In this document: positions 14,913-18,624 of the stretch, one piece after another
Layout of the letters: each line of letters begins with the position of its first letter
Numbering within the stretch: position 1 is the stretch's first letter
NCBI GenBank assembly: GCA_003222835.1
Contig: QHXE01000381.1
Span: forward strand, 1 to 18,624
Length of the DNA stretch: 18,624 nucleotides
Direction of reading: 5' to 3'
From: Acidobacteriota bacterium
GTDB taxonomy: Bacteria; Acidobacteriota; Blastocatellia; Pyrinomonadales; Pyrinomonadaceae
Position numbers and translations under genes: made by a program
The notes under the pieces: generated by a model
What the model was told of the DNA's origin: nothing
The model's database searches: none
The model's input: only the letters and a program-made list of their open reading frames with translations

Positions 14913-17684
14913 CTAAACGGAAATATATGCAATGAGCTTTTGCCTGAAATCATCATTTTCCAGGAGCAATTCTTCCGGGTCCTCGACGCCTTGATGTCTT
15001 AACGATTGAATGAAAGCTCTCATGGCCCAGAAGACTTTGTCGTTTCCCTGAAGGTTAATTGATTCATAAAGCGTAACCAGATCTTGCATACTCTTTTCCG
15101 GATCCGAGCTATTAAAAATTTGCTTTCCCTCGAAGCGATGAAGATTTGCTGCCATCACCCAGCAAATATCGAATAACATCCACGCTCGATTGCTGTTAAT
15201 CGTATTAGCTTCGTGTACTCGATATTTAAGGAGCGGCTTTGGAATAAGTCTGCACTTGGCACAACTGGCGGCTCGCAGCAGGAAGTCCCAGTCGTGAGCA
15301 AAACGCAGGTTCCTCACGCCGCCAATCTTATGGTAAAGACTACGTCGCATTAGAATGTTACTGGTAGACGCGACAAAATTCCCTCTTAACAGGTTTAAGC
15401 CGAAATCATCGGTTTGCTCGAAGCTCAATTCAGGATGGTCAATTGGCCACGGCTCTAGATTATGCCAACCTTCTTTTATGGCAAGCTGTTGCCCGCCGGC
15501 GTCAATGACTTCGATCCAGGTTGAAAGCAACTCCAGCTCCGGATCCTTTCGAAACTCCACCATTAACTCTCGAATTCGATCGGGATGAAACGCATCGTCT
15601 GAGTTTAGGATTGCGAGATATTCACCAGACGCCAATCCCAACCCTCGATTGATGGCGACATGCGCGCCCTGATTCTCCTGGCGATAAAAGCTGAAGCGCG
15701 AGTCCTTTACCTTCATCAGATAATTAACCGTGTCGTCGGTCGAGCCATCATCGACTACTATGACTTCAATCTGATCATAGGTTTGCCCCAAAGCGCTTTC
15801 TATCGCGCTTCTTATGTACTGAGCGTGGTTGTAGCTGGGGATCACTATTGAGACCAGGTTTGAATCATCTATTGTCTTCATTTGCTGCTTTGGTGCGGAT
15901 TCATTTTTCGCGCGCTCCCAACTCTCTGCATACTGTTGCGCGACCTTTTCTCCGGAAAAGCGGCTGCGGACGGTTTCAGCGTTAGTGCGCGCGTTCATTC
16001 GGTAGGTCTTCAATCCTGCGAGCCAGTCTTCATATCCTCGCTCCAGACAATCGATGTCGCCTATTTCCGAAATGACGAGACCAGCGCCGTATTCATCGAG
16101 CATCAGCTTTACATCTCCGACATCAGTAGACAGGACCGGAACGCCCATGCAAAGCGCTTCGAGAATTACGATCGGCATTCCTTCAAACTCGGAGGTCAGA
16201 ATCAAACCCGAAGCTATTAAGAACACTTCAGCCATGTTCTCAACGAAAGGAATGCGACGCAGATTTTTCAAGTCGCGTGCGCGAATAAACTCATCGACCA
16301 CGGGCGCCAGGTCGCCGTCACCGACCATTACGAACAATGCATCGTCGCCTGCCTGCTGTCTTTTCAAAGCAAGTTGCAAAAAATCGATTGGCCGCTTTTG
16401 GCCGGTAAGCCGGCCCGCGAACACAAAATTTCTCCGCAGTTCGTCAAGATCGAACTTCTTGAAATACTCGCGGCGGTCGGTCTCGGAATAGACTGACGGA
16501 TTAAAGCGATGAGTGTCCACGGCGTGATATATCACGTCCACTCGCTCAGTATCCATGCGGAACCGCTCAATAAACCTATCGTGAATCTTCTTGTTTATCG
16601 CGATGAAGCGGTCGAATGACTGGACACCCGGCTCGCGATAGCGAAGAATCCATCCCCGGGTCGTGTCATAGACCTGCTGGTCGACAATGGGAATATCCTT
16701 GAACAGCTCGCGGATTTTCATGGCGTTGTCGGCGAACCACGGGGAGCCGTTGGTGGTCCAGATCAAATCCGGCTGGTACGTCTGCTTCAGATCACTCAGC
16801 ATGTCGAGATACTTTTCGTATGGAGCCAGCTCGCCGAGATCATAAACTGCCTCGGTAATATCCTTGAGCTGATGATGAAGACTGCCCTGACTCTTATGCG
16901 GCCTCTCCATGGTGATCACGACGAAGTGATAGCGATCCTGGAGATGCCGCATCGCTTCAATCGCGTTTCGCTCCGCGCCGCCGACAACCCACAGCATGGG
17001 CCAGACAAAAACCAGCGGCTTCTGCTTATTGAACGTGGGAATAAATCCTGTCGTTGGGGCGACTGGAGCGCAAGCGTCTCGCTGGCAAATCACCTGCGCA
17101 TTAAGTTCCGGAATAGATTCGGTTGTAGGATCGATTGGTCGAATTCGGCGCGCTTCAATACTGAGCAAAGGGTCTCGAGGCGGCCAGCACGGATCGGGCA
17201 TCCAGGTCACTGAATGTTCTCGGAAAAGCTCCTCAACATTCATTTGGGTCACGGCGTGATCGTAAGGCAACAGCCGCAGAATCTTGCCCGTCGCCTCTTC
17301 TTTCCCTTGGCCTTCGGGAAACTCCAGACCCAGCTCTTTGGAAAATATCGTGTGATTTCTAATCGAAGAAACTGCTACCGATGGAAACTGTGCAAGCGAA
17401 GCGGAAACGATTAGGAAATCGTTCGGCAAATGTCTTAAAGAGAGCAGGACGTTTCTGAGCTGGTTATCAGTTATCCTGTGCCCCCAATTGTCAGGCGCGT
17501 ATAGGTAGTCTGCAGGTAAAGATTCAAAAGAAACTCTCTCTGTGCCGGATGAGGATAAGACCTTGAAGCCTCTTATTCGCGATTCTACAATGAAACAGTG
17601 TTGACTGCCGAACTGAGCAAAGAAAGACTCTCGCTCCTCCTTTGAGGGCAAACAGATTCTCCGAAGTACAAGCCCCAGGCTCAT
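14913..17684 (-). CDS. Large two-domain glycosyltransferase (unassigned N-terminus, GT4, GT2)
   Basis: A 923-residue protein from ATG 17684, or 937 from ATG 17726; residues here use the longer numbering. Residues 1-235 match nothing I recognise (FLIVSASLAQFPSVAVSSIR at 104-123). Residues 238-605 are a GT4 module: VWPMLWVVGGAERNAIEAM at 241-259, VIYHAVDTHRF at 398-408, FVFAGRLTGQKRPIDF at 434-449, and EX7E in EFEGMPIVILEAL (E515, E523). Residues 624-840 are a GT2 module: VSIVIPSYNHAQYI, VVDDGSTDDT (657-666), the DXD-like NSDDAFHPD (708-716), and HDWDFLLRAA (811-820) where the catalytic base lies. GAGG at 17691-17694, six bases from 17684, decides the start. The chain could add two successive sugars, cytoplasmically. 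It is transcribed away from the + strand genes. Confidence 0.9.
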   Translation of the reverse strand: MSLGLVLRRICLPSKEERESFFAQFGSQHCFIVESRIRGFKVLSSSGTERVSFESLPADYLYAPDNWGHRITDNQLRNVLLSLRHLPNDFLIVSASLAQFPSVAVSSIRNHTIFSKELGLEFPEGQGKEEATGKILRLLPYDHAVTQMNVEELFREHSVTWMPDPCWPPRDPLLSIEARRIRPIDPTTESIPELNAQVICQRDACAPVAPTTGFIPTFNKQKPLVFVWPMLWVVGGAERNAIEAMRHLQDRYHFVVITMERPHKSQGSLHHQLKDITEAVYDLGELAPYEKYLDMLSDLKQTYQPDLIWTTNGSPWFADNAMKIRELFKDIPIVDQQVYDTTRGWILRYREPGVQSFDRFIAINKKIHDRFIERFRMDTERVDVIYHAVDTHRFNPSVYSETDRREYFKKFDLDELRRNFVFAGRLTGQKRPIDFLQLALKRQQAGDDALFVMVGDGDLAPVVDEFIRARDLKNLRRIPFVENMAEVFLIASGLILTSEFEGMPIVILEALCMGVPVLSTDVGDVKLMLDEYGAGLVISEIGDIDCLERGYEDWLAGLKTYRMNARTNAETVRSRFSGEKVAQQYAESWERAKNESAPKQQMKTIDDSNLVSIVIPSYNHAQYIRSAIESALGQTYDQIEVIVVDDGSTDDTVNYLMKVKDSRFSFYRQENQGAHVAINRGLGLASGEYLAILNSDDAFHPDRIRELMVEFRKDPELELLSTWIEVIDAGGQQLAIKEGWHNLEPWPIDHPELSFEQTDDFGLNLLRGNFVASTSNILMRRSLYHKIGGVRNLRFAHDWDFLLRAASCAKCRLIPKPLLKYRVHEANTINSNRAWMLFDICWVMAANLHRFEGKQIFNSSDPEKSMQDLVTLYESINLQGNDKVFWAMRAFIQSLRHQGVEDPEELLLENDDFRQKLIAYISV

Positions 17685-17690
17685 GTCTCG

Positions 17691-17694
17691 CCTC
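17691..17694 (-). promoter_or_regulatory. Shine-Dalgarno sequence setting the start of the fusion GT
   Basis: Reading the minus strand, GAGG (complement of 17691-17694) precedes ATG 17684 by six bases. The earlier in-frame ATG at 17726 has only AT-rich sequence upstream, with no purine-rich site, so initiation at 17684 is favoured. Confidence 0.6.
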
Positions 17695-17780
17695 GGTTTG
17701 CTTTGTAATTCATGCGCTCTAAGCATTAATTAATAAAGAAGGAGTTTGGTTCCGTGATTAGCTAATCGAGCGGCGTATCT

Positions 17781-17912
17781 TCAAAGCTTAAAAACTGCCA
17801 GACGCGCACTATCTCTACGAAGGAACGGAGACCGCCACAATTGTGCTGCGCGCTCCTCGCCGCCAAGTTGAGTAGCCGCAGCACTGAGATCCTTTGCCGT
17901 CATGACGTTCAT
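17781..17912 (-). CDS. Possible small ORF (43 aa) behind the YfhO-family gene
   Basis: ATG 17912 lies four bases past the stop of the upstream YfhO-family gene, and the frame runs 43 codons to a TGA at 17781-17783. The product starts MNVMTAKDLSAAATQLGGEE and contains a basic C-terminal stretch (RSPFLRRDSARLAVF). I recognise no family, and no strong ribosome binding site is present, only a weak TGAG near the start. Tight spacing to the preceding gene is the main support. It may equally be a decayed remnant or chance. The remainder of 17727-17780 holds a short 12-bp palindrome and no gene. Confidence 0.25.
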   Translation of the reverse strand: MNVMTAKDLSAAATQLGGEERAAQLWRSPFLRRDSARLAVFKL

Positions 17913-17916
17913 CTGC

Positions 17917-18624
17917 TCATCTTGCCAGGGATGGTCGTCGCTTTGTTGTGCATTGCACCGCGCCATCCCCCTTGAGCACCAGCAAAACCAAACACGCAAC
18001 AGCGGTCAGAACGGCCACGGCAATAGCTAACTTTACGGGTGTTTCGTTATAGTAAAACTCAACGATGTGCTCGCCCGGCGGCACCACCACGCCGCGCATT
18101 GCAACGTTAGTCGCATACAAGACCGTTGGCCTTCTGTCAACGACTGCGCGCCAGGTTGGGTGGTACACATCGGGAAGAACCACAAATCCCTGTTCGCGAG
18201 TTCTCACCTTGATCTTGACCTTTGTTGGCTCGTAACCGATGATAGCCGCCTGATCGCTTGGATGCGGCGCGCCCAAAGATATAGGCGCGTCGCTTTCTAC
18301 CACGGCTGTTTGGCGCAAATCTACGCTCCTATTTGTAGACGTTAATGAGGCGATGGGGACACCTTCATGCAGACGATCAAGCTTTTGCAGGTCTGTGCTC
18401 CCATTTGTAAGAACTGTCAATGCCGTATTGATATCGTTTGACGGAACACACTGGACGTTATGGACCAGCCAGGTTCGCGGAAAAGCTTTGGTATTCTGAT
18501 ACAACAGTAAACCGTTCGAATAAATAAGGACCAAATCGCTTCCCTCCGGATTTAGGTGAAGCACCGGATCGATCCACTGATAACTAGAATTTTGCCCAGC
18601 TTTCGCTTGAAAGCTGATTTCGAC
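17917..18624 (-). CDS. YfhO-family membrane protein, C-terminal part (5' end outside window)
   Basis: The visible 235 residues form the C-terminal extracytoplasmic region of a YfhO-type multi-pass membrane protein, and the frame is open to the window edge at 18624, so the 5' end lies beyond. Diagnostic segments are LLLYQNTKAFPRTWLVH, VVLPDVYHPTWRAVVD (the conserved YHPxWxAxVD block) and RGVVVPPGEHIVEFYY (the V-PxGxHxVEFxY block). One transmembrane helix follows (KLAIAVAVLTAVACLVLLV) before a basic tail of about 17 residues. YfhO proteins are GT-C-like membrane enzymes linked to glycosylation of envelope polymers in Gram-positive bacteria; their role in other phyla is less clear. The protein would act at the outer face of the inner membrane. 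Stop at 17917-17919. The family call is strong; the substrate is not. Confidence 0.88.
   Translation of the reverse strand, partial: VEISFQAKAGQNSSYQWIDPVLHLNPEGSDLVLIYSNGLLLYQNTKAFPRTWLVHNVQCVPSNDINTALTVLTNGSTDLQKLDRLHEGVPIASLTSTNRSVDLRQTAVVESDAPISLGAPHPSDQAAIIGYEPTKVKIKVRTREQGFVVLPDVYHPTWRAVVDRRPTVLYATNVAMRGVVVPPGEHIVEFYYNETPVKLAIAVAVLTAVACLVLLVLKGDGAVQCTTKRRPSLAR

Noticed and set aside
1..18624. CRISPR array, tRNA or insertion sequence
   Set aside because: No regularly spaced direct repeats, no cloverleaf-like sequence and no transposase motifs were seen on reading; a computed search could still reveal a degraded element.

Overview
The window is a glycan-biosynthesis neighbourhood (cell-surface polysaccharide, O-antigen or exopolysaccharide type) from a Gram-negative-type bacterium with mid-50s GC by eye. 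Most genes are glycosyltransferases (GTs) or class I SAM-dependent methyltransferases, with one Wzy/WaaL-type polymerase or ligase. An acidobacterial source (Blastocatellia-like) is my best guess. It rests on my recollection that the FecR-like remnant at about 10.15-10.72 kb, with its 'RGSNPxPSSP' tail, resembles acidobacterial proteins, plus the YfhO and TPR-type neighbours. No rRNA or other taxonomic marker is present, so the assignment is weak.

Layout. (1) 1-8653, + strand: a tightly packed run of GT4-family or GT-B glycosyltransferases and methyltransferases, with several coupled junctions (ATGA, TTGA, TGATG). The order is GT4 (5' end outside the window, interrupted by a frameshift near 479), GT4, methyltransferase, GT4, divergent GT-B, methyltransferase, GT4, GT4. 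(2) 8654-12047, + strand: a strong inverted repeat, the O-antigen ligase/polymerase-like membrane protein, a FecR-like remnant without a usable start, and a membrane-anchored TPR protein with a C-terminal jelly-roll-like domain. The TPR gene carries a perfect 28-bp palindrome in its first codons. (3) 12114-12908, - strand: a lone methyltransferase convergent to the TPR gene. (4) 13062-14895, + strand: a possible 46-codon ORF, a third type of methyltransferase and a phytanoyl-CoA-dioxygenase-type oxygenase. (5) 14913-18624, - strand: a very large GT4-GT2 fusion with an unassigned N-terminal domain, a doubtful small ORF, and the C-terminal end of a YfhO-family membrane protein that runs off the window.

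How it fits together (inference): the GTs would build a repeat unit on a lipid carrier from activated sugars, the methyltransferases and the dioxygenase would modify sugars or chain ends, and the Wzy/WaaL-like protein would polymerise the unit or transfer it to an acceptor. No flippase, priming phosphoglycosyltransferase, chain-length regulator or sugar-nucleotide synthesis gene is visible, so the locus must extend beyond the window or draw on shared precursors. I found no tRNA, rRNA, CRISPR array, transposase or phage gene. I see no clearly new multi-gene system. The most unusual items are the inverted repeat ahead of the ligase, the perfect palindrome, the start-less FecR-like frame and the fusion GT.
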